Shown: positions 1 through 9,783 of the stretch, piece by piece
Numbering within the stretch: the stretch's first letter is position 1
Layout of the letters: each line of letters starts with the position of its first letter
DNA from: Vitrella brassicaformis
Taxonomy: Eukaryota; Sar; Vitrellaceae
Assembly (NCBI GenBank): GCA_001179505.1
Contig: CDMY01000510.1
Coordinates: 88,907-112,397 of the forward strand
Direction: 5' to 3'
DNA: 23,491 nt
Notes under the pieces: model-generated
What the model was told of the DNA's origin: nothing
Databases searched by the model: none
Seen by the model: the letters and a program-made list of their open reading frames with translations, nothing else
Program-made: the position numbers and the translations under genes

Positions 1-225
1 ACACAAAAATAGCTACAACACTTGCTTAGACTGACACTGGCTAATGGGTGGTGGTGTTGGCTCATTGCCTCAGGGTAATGACATATGACATTGGCCGCAG
101 GATGTCACGAAACGTGAAAGAGAAAGAGAGAGAGGGTGTGGGGTGGGGCAGGGCGGGACGCACACGCACACGCACATGTGCCCCTTTGCTTTGCTCGTGC
201 AGGTCAGGTGTCACAAGCAGGGGCA

Positions 226-244
226 GTGTGTGTGTGTGTGTGTG
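226..244. repeat. (TG)n dinucleotide microsatellite
   Basis: An uninterrupted run of about nine GT units is seen directly. It is one of many TG/CA tracts in the spacers and introns of this window. Confidence 0.9.
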
Positions 245-412
245 AGCGTCCCGCCAATTAGGCTGCTCGACGCAGATGGGTGTCGTGTTGTGATGTGTGT
301 CTATGTCTGTCTGTCTGTCTGGGGGATGGGTGGCTCATAAAACGCGACGCGCGTGGCCGTTCCAAGGAAGGGTACCTACCTATGACCTATGATGAAGATC
401 TACACATGTGCA

Positions 413-447
413 ACACACACACACACACACCCCCACACACACACACG
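413..447. repeat. CA-rich microsatellite with a C-run interruption
   Basis: Two (CA)n blocks are separated by a short run of C. This is read directly from the sequence. Confidence 0.85.
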
Positions 448-929
448 CAATGATTGACAGGAGATAGTATGACTGAAAACCAGTTCAACCCGTTGATGCG
501 ATCGGTATGTTTGTGTTAAGGAGGACAACGACACACACCCACCCACACCCACCCAGAGCATCATCGACAAAGGACAGGAGGAAATGGCGGACGAGTGAGG
601 ATCTCGCTGCTATTGCTACGGCTGTCTACTCGTCCACATCTCTCCCCTCCCCTCTCCCCCACACCAACACGCATCAGCATCATCCCCATGATCCCACACC
701 CTCCGACACACACACACAAATGGATGGATGGATGGATGACCGAGAAATCAAACACGAGTGGTTCTTTGCCCCGTCTGGCCATCTCATCTCATCTCATCGG
801 TGGGGGCAGTGCACCCCCTAGCAGTTAGTTACACACAAACACACACATGAACACACGCATCCATCCACACAGACCACAGTACACCACACCCACCTTGCCG
901 CTATGCTACTCGCCTGTTCACAACTCACT

Positions 930-952
930 CGTTCGTTCGTTCGTTCGTTCGT
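930..952. repeat. (TTCG)n tetranucleotide repeat
   Basis: About five tandem copies of TTCG are seen. The same unit in the opposite orientation (CGAA) occurs near 22864-22886. Confidence 0.85.
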
Positions 953-1169
953 CCATCCATTCACTTCTTCAAAAACAAGTGAATGCCCGTCGGCACACGG
1001 CACAACACGACACGACACGACACACACCATACCACATGAACACATCAAGACGCTCTCGGGCACCCATCCCAATCTATCCACACCCCTCCCAGGTTCAGAA
1101 ACAGAGAAACAGTTGGTTGTCCCTCCCCTCCTCTCCGCTCCCCTCCACATGCACACGCACACGCACTGA

Positions 1170-3133
1170 CTACACCTCATGCGCCTCCATTGCCCGTGTC
1201 ACCCCCAGGTTGATCGTCAGCTCAGTAGCCGCAGAGGCAGGGGGTGGGGTCGGGGGGGCCGAGGGCACCGCTGTACACGCCTCCGGCCCTGCCCCCGACG
1301 CCCCCTGCTGCTGCTGCTGCTGCTCATGGGTGGTGGTCGGCGGGTCCGGCTCGCTCGACGGCTCCTCCATGTCTACTGCGTTGTCCGCACCAGCCCTCTC
1401 CTTCTCATTATTCCTCGGTTGCGCGATGCCATTGGAGTTCTGCCTTTGCTGATTTTGCTGATTCTGCTGCTGGTTCTGGTTCTGTTCGGGGGTTGGCGGA
1501 GGCGCCCGTGTGGTGGACTTCTTCCGCCAACACATCAGCCCGCGGCAGCCGCCCCGCTTCCGCCTCCGCCACACGAAGATCCCAATGAAGGCCCCCAGGA
1601 GCAGCAGCGTCACGGCCGACAGCACAAGCGCCAACACGCGGTACAGCAGGAAGGCCCCGCGCTTCTTGCCACGCGGCTCGTCCACCCGCACCCCCGACTG
1701 TCTTGCCGAGGGGTCCGCCACCAGACGGAGAGAGTCGGGGTCGGACTGGCCGTTGCCGGCGGCGAGCGACGCGTTGGGTGGGCAGTCGGCTTCTTCCAGC
1801 TCGTTAGGGAAGCCGACGTGGAAGCGGGGCGAGCGGACCGAGCGGAAAGGGGCTGCCAGCTGCTCCACGACGACGAAAAAAGTTTGGGTCTCTGAAATGA
1901 ATGCCATACAATGACGTGACGGGAGAGAGGTGTGGTGTGGTGTGGTCTGTGGCCCACACACCTCCGCAGCTGTTGGCATTGACGTATTCCTTGAGGGTGA
2001 GGTCGAGGCCGCCTTTGTTGGGCCACACCTGCGCGGTGAGGGGCTTCTCGGACGTGTCCTCGGTCACCTCCCACAGCTGCAGCAAGATTGACCCTTGGTA
2101 GCCTGCGAACACACACATACCATACATGCGAAGCGCCCACAAATTCGCGACCATCGATGCTCCCCTCTGTGTGCGGCTGGCTGTTCTCACCGCCGTCAGT
2201 GCGCCACCTAACGGGCACTCGCTGGTTGAGGGAATAAGTGGTCTCAGCAGGGGCGGTCATTCGTATGCCCCTCCGCAGCCCGCCTCCCTGGCTGATGCCC
2301 GTCTGCACAGCCGACTTCTCATCCTCAGTCGACGGCCCCTCCCACTCCCGCGAAGGGCTGTGCACACCGGGGTAAATCTCATAGAAGTTCTTGACCGTGC
2401 TGCCCGCAGGCTTGTCGCCACCGACACCACTGTCGCCACCATCACCACCACCACCGGCCGTCTTGCCTGCCCCTGGCTGGCCTTCCTCTCCTTCCGACGC
2501 GACGCTGTTCATGTGAATGTCGGCGTCATCGGCGTCGTCACCCTCGTGTGGTGGTGGTGGTGGTGGCTTCTTGTCGGAGGGATTCGACTCTATGCGGAAG
2601 GGTCGGGAGGTGAGCTCCTTGGACCGGCTGTTGGTCACGGGCACGCTCTTGCCGCCGTACTTTGAGAAGTCGGCGTTGGTCACAATGATGATGAACTCGC
2701 CCTCGTCGACCGTCGCAGTCACCACGAGCTCCTCCTCGCCGTCATTGTCGCTCTCAATCCGCAGCACGTGGGGCACAAACCGGATGGCCTTGAGCAGGTC
2801 ATTGCCCTCCTGCTTCTGCGCCTCCTCCGGCTCGAAGGGGAGGCGGTCCGCCCGCACCACCAGGATGGTGATCTTGTCGCCCTTGTTGAACTTGGTGGCG
2901 TCCCAGTGGATCATGAACACCGTCCCAGGCATGAGCACGTTAGAGCCGTCCCGCGCCGGCAGGTCGATGTGCACCTCTTCTGGCAGCTGAGGGGTGGGGA
3001 TCTGCAGGCCCTCATCGGCAGCGGGCGCAACGCTGACGCCCTCAGAGCCTTGGCAGCGGTGGATGGGCAGCCCGGAGAGAAGCAGCCCAGTGAGGATAAG
3101 AAGGCGGCGCAAGGACAGGAGTTGAGATGTCAT
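1170..3133 (-). CDS. Type I membrane protein with two Kre9/KNH-like Ig repeats
   Basis: Three exons, complement of 2191-3133, 1962-2102 and 1170-1891, join in phase through GT-AG introns of 88 and 70 bases to give 601 residues. Residues 1-28 form a signal peptide (hydrophobic LLILTGLLLSGL). Residues about 52-180 and 292-390 look like two beta-sandwich repeats, each opening with a Pro/Gly turn and a short basic-Trp strand (VFMIHWD in the first, VPVRWRTDGG in the second), as in Kre9/KNH-type Ig domains. An acidic Gly-rich linker separates them. A single membrane helix lies at about 442-468, followed by a basic stop-transfer sequence (WRRRKR) and a low-complexity Gln/Asn/Pro tail to 601. The protein is probably at the cell surface or in the secretory pathway. 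In fungi the Kre9/KNH family is tied to cell-wall glucan, but that role is not implied here. The domain name is a fold-level guess; topology and exon structure are firm. Confidence 0.75.
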
Positions 3134-3374
3134 GACGCACGCACGTTCGTTGGCAGGCAGAGAACCGAACGACGCTGTGTAGGCAAGTCTCTCTCGTCAG
3201 TTCAGCAGTCCTCCAGTAGCGTTAAGGCTTTGGGTGACGGGGGTGCGGGCGAGACAATGAGAGGTCAGGACGGTGGGCGGCTGTCTTTCGAGGTTGCCAG
3301 TCATCATCAAACCGGGAAGGGAGGGAGAGAGAAGACGGTTTCACGCAGTGTCCTAAGCGGCCGAAAGCTGGCAC
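3134..3374. promoter_or_regulatory. Shared divergent intergenic region (probable bidirectional promoter)
   Basis: Only 241 bases separate the start codons of the minus-strand Ig-repeat protein and the plus-strand methyltransferase. Both 5' UTRs and promoters must fit here or overlap. I see no clear TATA box. The call rests on gene geometry alone. Confidence 0.5.
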
Positions 3375-5215
3375 ATGCGCATCGCCGCAACTTTCCCCTT
3401 GGCCCTCGCGTTTGTCTCGTCCTCAACCGCCTTCGTTACTCCGCTGACTCGGCATTGGTTGCGTCCACGAAGGAAGGCTCAGCAGATCTCGGCGCAGTCG
3501 GCTGAGATGAGTGGCGCAGAGATGAGCGACGTCAAAGATCTGGCTGTCAAAGCTGGCAGAGGTAGTCCAAACCACATGCAGTGCAGCACACGCACGCACA
3601 CTGAACAACGTGGCATTCTGTTGTGTGTTGCCCTCTACTGTGCTGTGCCTTGCAGATATCAGCGGCGCCTGGGTCTCAGCCATCGCCTACATGGGCGACC
3701 AGCTCGGCCTCTTCAGGTGGGTCAGAAGCAAGGCAACCACAGGATTTTATTCGCGCCATGCGTGTGTTGGCCTTAGGAAGCTTGCCGAGGCGCCCAACAA
3801 CGGCGAGGGTCGCGGCGTGACATCCGCTGAGCTGTCAAAGAGCCTCCAGCTCAACGAGCGATACGTTCGCGAGTGGCTCCATGCAATGGTCGGCCAGCCT
3901 CACGAGTCACTTTCCTTGCAGACTGTCTGTCGGTCTGTCTCTTTGTCTGTCTGTCTGTCTGTCTGTCAGGTGGCGGCCGAGTACATCGAGTGTGAGCTGG
4001 TCGATTCCTACGTCGACAGGGGGGAGGGGACTCAAGAGGGAAAGAGGAAGTTCTTCATGACCGGGGCACAGAGAGCGGTAGGCTCAACAGGCCGGGGAAG
4101 GACCGACACACCGCACCCGGGGGATCGATGTGTATATGCGTCTGTCTGTCTGTCTGTCTGTGTGCCAGGTGTTTGCTGCCGACGAGAGCCCTTTTGCAAT
4201 GAATGGCTACTTTGAGTTCACTCTGGGCTCATTTCGCAGCATCCCTGTACGCGAGCAGGAATGTTGGGAACCGCAACGGCACTGTCTATTTCTCGTTATT
4301 CTGTGTACCGTGAATCATTCAGGAGGTGATGCGGTGCTTTCGTGATGGCGGCGGGGTCCCTTTCTCGGCTCTCGGCCCCGACGTGTCGCACGGCATCCAC
4401 CGCATGCACGTGCCCCTGTTCGTGCACCAGATGCCCAGCTGGTTCGCAAACCACCCCTCGCTGCACGATAAGATGACAAGGGGCATCCGCTTTCTCGACA
4501 TTGGCGTCGGCTCCGGGCTGTCGACCATCGAGCTGGTCAGCCAGTCAGTCAGCCAATTCAGCTCATGAGGGGCCGGCACACGTCTGTCGTCATGCACGTG
4601 TGTCTTCTTCTTTCTCTGTCAGGCCCGTCGGTATCCGCGCACGACCTTCGTGGGGCTCGACCCTGATGCCGTGTCAATCGAACGTGCTCGTAAGGCGGCG
4701 CCTCCGCATTTGACCAACCTGGATTTCGTCCAATCGACAATTGAAGGCCTGCCCAGCCACCCGCAGCAGGTCTTTTTCCACGGGCGGCACTCTTTTGACG
4801 CCGCCTTCTGCTTCGACGTACGTGAGCTGCCTTGTATGTGTCTGTAATGCAGCACAGACATAGAGAGTATGTGTGTTTGTCCTTCACGCAGGTGGTGCAC
4901 GACCTGAAGGACCCCGTGGCTGCCCTGTCGACCATCCGGTCGCTGCTCAAGCCTGACGGCGAGCTGCTGTGGTCGGAGCCCGCCGGGTCCGTCGACCCGG
5001 TGGAGAATCGCAGCACCAAGCGGCGCACGAGGCAGGCACTCTCGATCCTCCACTGCATGACGGTGTCCATGGCGGAGGGGGGGGAGGGGCTGGGCACTCT
5101 CATAGGTAAGGAGAGGGCGGAGCGGCTGGCGAGAGAGGCGTCGTTCAGCACTTTCCAGCTAGTTCACGACATCAGTTCTGAGGACGGTCAGTACTTTTAT
5201 CGACTGCTGCCGTGA
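3375..5215 (+). CDS. SAM-dependent methyltransferase, probably plastid-targeted
   Basis: Eight exons (3375-3561, 3656-3716, 3777-3888, 3970-4077, 4169-4246, 4323-4535, 4623-4817, 4892-5215) join in phase to give 425 residues. Residues 1-19 are a signal peptide, and the sequence after it begins with Phe (STA then FVTPL) and runs into a basic, acid-poor stretch. That is the bipartite leader layout of complex red plastids. Residues about 63-130 resemble the winged-helix N-domain of Rv2258c-type methyltransferases (GVTSAELSKSLQLNERYVREWL). The Rossmann core follows, with motif I DIGVGSG at 241-247, the acidic ribose-binding residue D266 in VGLDPD, and a post-II motif FDVVHDL near 317-323. It should transfer a methyl group from S-adenosylmethionine; the substrate is unknown. 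Several introns carry (TGTC)n tracts before the acceptor. The family call is firm, the plastid call less so; an internal ATG near codon 45 could give a leaderless form. Confidence 0.85.
3936..3969 (+). repeat. (TGTC)n tract at a 3' splice site
   Basis: Tandem TGTC units run directly into the acceptor CAG of the methyltransferase intron 3889-3969. The tract takes the place of a conventional pyrimidine tract. The intron at 4078-4168 has a similar arrangement. Confidence 0.8.
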
Positions 5216-5573
5216 CGGGCGTTTAAAGTGAGTGTAGTAAGGGGCTGCGTGTGCAGTTGATTCCCAGTTGATTCATTGATGTTTTCTATGTTGATTGGAT
5301 GGCTGTGTGGCGAGGGTCGCTGTTGGTGTGCATGTGTGAAGTTTTGTGTAATGGCCACTCATGGCTACTCATGGCTTGACTCCAAGTGTGCGAAGCAGGA
5401 AGCAACCGGGGGAGCAGCATCGTACACAAAATTTCGTTGCATGCACGGCACGGCTGTGTGTGTTTGTACGTACTGTACCTTTTGGAGGCTCTCATTCATA
5501 GCACTAGAGCTTTACCGATCGCCCGCAGAAAAGTTTTCGTTGTGATCTGGAAATTGGCGGCTGACTCTCGAAA
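5216..5573. other. Intergenic spacer between tandem genes
   Basis: This is the 3' flank of the methyltransferase and the upstream region of the TPR gene. The frames here have no plausible coding character. Nothing specific is recognised beyond GC- and TG-rich sequence. Confidence 0.6.
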
Positions 5574-8419
5574 ATGGAGCAAGCAGTGTCGCCTGCCCTT
5601 TCGACTGCCCATCTCAGAAAGGTTCTCCGAAGCTGGGTGAGCCTCAATGACCATCTCGTGGCGGAGGATGCAGCGCAAGCGGCTCCGAGGACTCTGTGGG
5701 TGGCGTTCGAAACGTGAGAGAATGAGAATGGCTCAGTTTGCACTGACACATGGATGCATCTGCGATCTGCGTTGTGTGTGCTGCAGCGCTGTGGATGAGA
5801 CGAATGATGCCGTCTCCAGCAGTCTCGCTTCCAAGGCAAACTCTTAATGCAATGCTCTGCATTCTGTCTTGGTCGTTTCATCTCTTGCGTGTGCCTCTCA
5901 GCATGAAGCTGAGGAGAGCTGCCAGCTGCTTGAGTTCGCGCAGATCACGCTTCGCAACTTTCAGGCAATGGGAGGAAGACGCATAGACGGCTCACAACCA
6001 TACAACCAACTATCGGCCTCTCTTGCTTTGTTCTGCAGAAGTATCTGAGATCAAAGGGAGAACGGGGCACTCTGCGGGAAATCCAATGTGTCAAGTGGCA
6101 TTCCTCTCTCATCCACATGATCGGCTGTTGCTGCAAGTACCGCACGAGGCGCAGACAGCCAACATATCGCTGCTTCTCATGGCACTCTGTCTGCGTATTC
6201 AGAGTGATAGGCGACCTCCACGCAGCCCTTGCCTTCCTCAAGACGGCCGAGACCGTGGAGGGAGAGGCGGAAGAGCTCCTCGCTTTGATGCGCAGACGCT
6301 TGGCAGAACGGCAGCCACAGCCGCGACCCACAGCATCTCCTTCCATTGAACGTTCACGGCCGTCGTCTGGCGGCCTTGCACACGGATGGAACGGCCTTGA
6401 GGCAAGGCTGGAACAAAAAGGGAGGAGTAAGAGCGACAGGCTACGGTCTGTGTCGCCTCCTGTGAGGTCGCGGAGCGGGGAAGGCAACCTTGACAAAAAT
6501 GCTGACAAGGAGACTCGGGAGCCGACATCAGGTAAGAGTTTAGATAGACCCTGGCAGATCTCCTTCACGCCTACACAACAGACAGACAAAGAAATGGATC
6601 TTGATCAAGGGGCATATGTCATGTGAATTCATTGACTTGTTTGGCTTCTGTGCGATGAATTGCAGCCTTGATCAGCCGCTCTGTGACTCAACTTGGACTG
6701 GGTTCGGTGCTCTCTGGTCTTAACAGACACGGAGAGGCACTTACCCACGCACAACAGGTAAAGGCAAGACAATTGTCAATCCTTCAGACAGAAGAAATGT
6801 AACACATCGCTTCCTGCAGGCAGTGGATCTCGCCGAGCAAGCAGCTAAGACGCTGTGGGGCACCGCATCACAGCCACACGCAGATACAAAAGGTCTCCGA
6901 GTGCCGCTGCCTGCTGCGCCGCGCAAGTCGTTCCAAGAAGCAAGAGAAGGGCACGGCGGTCGCCCACCAACTGACCCTGGATGGGTCCTGGCTGCCTCAT
7001 ATCACAACCTGGCAGTCGAGCAAGAGGCCATGGTATACACTGACGTGTCGAAGGAGACACTATCGATGCTTGTGTCCTTGGTGCAGGGTCACCCGTCGCA
7101 AGCGTTGTGCAGCTTTCGCTCTGCATTGGAGGTCGTGTCAAAGGCGATGCATCAAGATGACACAAAAGCCATGGACCTCAAGAGAAGGTGCCAAGGTGCG
7201 CAAACATGTGACGCCTACGGAGGAAGGCTTGTTCGCACACTTGTGTGTCTCAGCCGCCATTGACCGATTGCTGAAAGCGCGAGAGGAAGCACTCGATAAG
7301 AAGACGCAGAAGATCGAGCGCCAGTTCTCTGAGATGCAGCGGACGGACCGCTGGAACAACAGGCGCCAAGGCACCTTTATCGATCCCGCAGCAATCCGTC
7401 ATCGCGACCAAGAAGGCCCTGTCAGATGCGCCACAAGCCCCCACCTCCCCTACGAGCCGCAAGGGACACGCCATGGGGGCGAAAACGCCCTTTCGCCACA
7501 CCAACAGTCCGACCAGCCTGAACACGTTGGTGAGAGCTGCTGGGCGAGGTCCAAGACACCAGGCGAGCGAAGGGGATCGTTCGGGACGTCGCGTCTTCTG
7601 GAATCAGCGTCCACGTGGCATATCGTATCATCGGCTGTCCGTGAGATGGGTACGGGGGTGAGGTGTCAGCTGTGGGTGGAGGAGGGGCATGAAGGAGGCG
7701 TCACAGTGCACCTTCTCGCATTGGCCTCAGGTAAAAGAAAGGAACAAAAACCGCGCAGACTCTCCCCTCCCCCCATTATGCTTTCAGGTCGCCACTGGCA
7801 GGTCCAATCGCTGAAGGCTCGTTGAGACGCATGATGGACAAATGGACGTCAAGGACAGAGGTCGGAACAACAACGCTGATTGACCCTCCGAAACTTGATT
7901 GTGACTGCCTCCATCTCCTTCCAGCCTTCAGCAGTGTCCAGACAGGCTTTTTTGCGAGACCTACTCCACGACATCCGAGTGGACAGAGAGGACGACGTCG
8001 ATGAGCTCCTCGGCAAGCCAAGCCACGACGATTCATCCGATGCCATATTCATCGCAAGACAGAAGAGGACAATTGTTCGTGGGATCAGCAAACTCCCGAG
8101 CGAAGTGAGAGAGACGAGGCCACCCAGCAGTGCACCGAGACAGGATGGCCATCAGGCTCCGCATTTCGGTGGCCTCGATAGCTCGGCGGAGTGGCATGCA
8201 GACCGCGTCTCTGTGCGGCAGCCAGCAGAGGGAACAGTTGCCAGGGGGAGCCGGGCGGGGTCGGTTGCAATGCATGTACCTCACGGCTTTGTCATCTCGG
8301 TGTGCGGAGAAGGGGCGAGACGTCGATCGGATGATCGTCGGTCATCGGATAATGACGTGTCGATATACGTCGATGGATGGGAAACGGGAGAGGCGATGAG
8401 GACTCCCCGAAGGCAATGA
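5574..8419 (+). CDS. Tetratricopeptide-repeat (TPR) protein
   Basis: Eleven exons (5574-5713, 5787-5835, 5902-5964, 6039-6136, 6203-6531, 6666-6757, 6820-7032, 7087-7195, 7254-7662, 7788-7860, 7925-8419) give 689 residues with phase kept throughout. TPR-like helix pairs are visible at about 64-145, 234-262 and most clearly 312-346, where a YHNLAVEQEAMG helix is followed by QALCSFRSALEVV. Residues about 365-400 are a charged helix (AREEALDKKTQKIERQF). The rest is mostly polar and looks disordered, with a short acidic helical patch (FLRDLLHDIRVDREDD) near 534. TPR proteins are scaffolds; the partner is unknown. The introns at 5836-5901 and 5965-6038 begin with GC (AAG|GCAAAC and CAG|GCAATG). 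The donor at 7663 was chosen for phase and is the least certain junction. The gene is convergent with its right neighbour. Confidence 0.72.
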
Positions 8420-8694
8420 GGCCGTGGTTGGAGGACTCGTTTCTTTCCACTCAATTATCATATTTTTACGTTGAGGGGCAATGAGGGCCTTGAGCGAATC
8501 TGAGAACATTGACACAGCAATCAGCGCAGAGGAGCGAGCACTGACAAATGAATAAGGTCCATGTCTCCATGTGCACTGCAACCTCCAGCCCTCACGGCGC
8601 ATACCCAGCCAGCTGTACACGGCCACAACCAGCTCGAAACATGCAGAGCAAGTATACAGCACGTCCCAACAGACATCCCTCCCTCCCTCTTAAT
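8420..8694. other. Convergent intergenic spacer
   Basis: The spacer is 275 bases between two stop codons, so it should contain both 3' UTRs. I see no gene in it. Confidence 0.6.
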
Positions 8695-9545
8695 CTACGT
8701 AGCAATTCTGAGCTTGCCGCTGGCACCGAGATGAGTGCTGATTTGCCCCCCTCCCCCGCTGGGCTGGGCAGCCACAGCAGTCGTCGCGTACGCGTAGTCT
8801 TGCAGCTTCTGCGTGAATGCTGGCTTCAGCTCTCTCTCGGTGCCGTCCAGTATCTTTGACGCCATATTCTTCTTCATCACCTCCAGAGACTTGGTCAGCA
8901 TCTCAGCAAACTCCTGCATGATGTCGTGAGGACATCAGCCGGGCGCGTCTCCGTGTCTGTCTGCCTGCCTGTCTGTCTGTCTGTCTGTTCTCTCTTTTCG
9001 TCCGTACATGTGCCATTTCATCCATGCGCTTCTTGAGTTCCTGTATGTGCACGTCTCTGGCCTTGATCTCCTCGTCTTTCTCACGCACCAGCTCCTTGAG
9101 CTCATGGTTGGTGAGGTCGAGCTCCTCCTTCTGCTCTGTCAGGGTGGTCTCCAGCGAGTTGATCTTGTGAATCAGCTCCTCCTGCAAGGCCTTGTACTGA
9201 CGCGCCATGTCTGCCGTCACTGCATGCACAGACAGACGCACGGAGAGAAAGACGGTCTGTGAAGGGCTCTGTCTACGTGGCTGGTGTCCCCCATCTCTAA
9301 CCTGCAAAGGTGTTGTTCTTTTCGTCTTCGAAGTCCTTCTCGAGTTCCTCCACTTTGGCTCTCAGCTGGGCCTCCTCGGCCCTCACGGCCTCGCATGCCT
9401 CCTCCTTGAGCTGCAGCTCACGCTCAAGAATCAACAGCTGGTTCTCGAGGTCAGCATTCAACTCCTCCGACGTAAGGGGAACACCCGCCGGCCCCTCGCC
9501 TTTGCCCTTCTTGCCTTTCTTCCCGCCTTTCTTCTTCGGGGCCAT
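8695..9545 (-). CDS. DRC12: Dynein regulatory complex subunit 12-like (CCDC153-like) coiled-coil protein
   Basis: Three exons, complement of 9302-9545, 9008-9219 and 8695-8913, join in phase (GT-AG introns of 82 and 94 bases) to give 224 residues. The N-terminus is a Lys-rich MAPKKKGGKKGKKGKGE segment, followed by a continuous coiled coil from about residue 25 to 180. Recognisable blocks are ADMARQYKALQEELIHKI, a REKDEEIKARD stretch, and MDEMAHEFAEMLTKSLEVM formed exactly across the second junction. Lys-rich head, size and these blocks match my knowledge of CCDC153/DRC12, a subunit of the axonemal nexin-dynein regulatory complex that controls ciliary bending. The start at 9545 is preferred; an in-frame ATG at 9566 would add seven residues. 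The gene implies a flagellated stage. Another small ciliary coiled coil remains possible. Confidence 0.7.
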
Positions 9546-9783
9546 CCTATCTTGCGAGAAACCCACCGCGCAGTAGCCTCCCGTGGGGTCTGGGCGTTAG
9601 GGTTTGAAGAGCTCGCACGGTGAGGGAGCATCACCCGTGTGGCCGCGTGGTGCAGGTGGTGTGTCGAGGCCAACAGCAGGGTGAGGAATCATTTATCGAA
9701 ATGCTCAAGTATTGCTGTGTGCGTTGGTCCTTCGCAGATCTGGCCTCTGTCCTCTTCTCGTCAGCCGTGTTTTGAGTGGCACC
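9546..9783. promoter_or_regulatory. Short divergent spacer (probable bidirectional promoter)
   Basis: There are 238 bases between the start codons of the DRC12-like gene and the F-box-like gene. Geometry suggests a shared promoter region. No core element is clear by eye. Confidence 0.45.

Larger units (their letters stand above)
1..1169. other. Non-coding spacer rich in simple repeats
   Basis: I find no credible gene here. The open frames present are translations of CA/TG and short tandem repeats and show no domain-like composition or splice structure. The stretch holds a (TG)n tract near 226-244, a CA-rich tract near 413-447, a (TGGA)n tract near 721-738 and a (TTCG)n tract near 930-952. 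The right end is the 3' flank of the minus-strand gene that stops at 1170 and should contain its untranslated region and poly(A) site. Confidence 0.7.

Noticed and set aside
1179-1895. A 238-codon plus-strand open frame opposite the last exon of the Ig-repeat membrane protein
   Set aside because: It is the antisense shadow of a GC-rich coding exon. The minus strand gives a signal peptide, membrane helix and in-phase splicing; this frame is Arg/Leu/Pro-rich filler.
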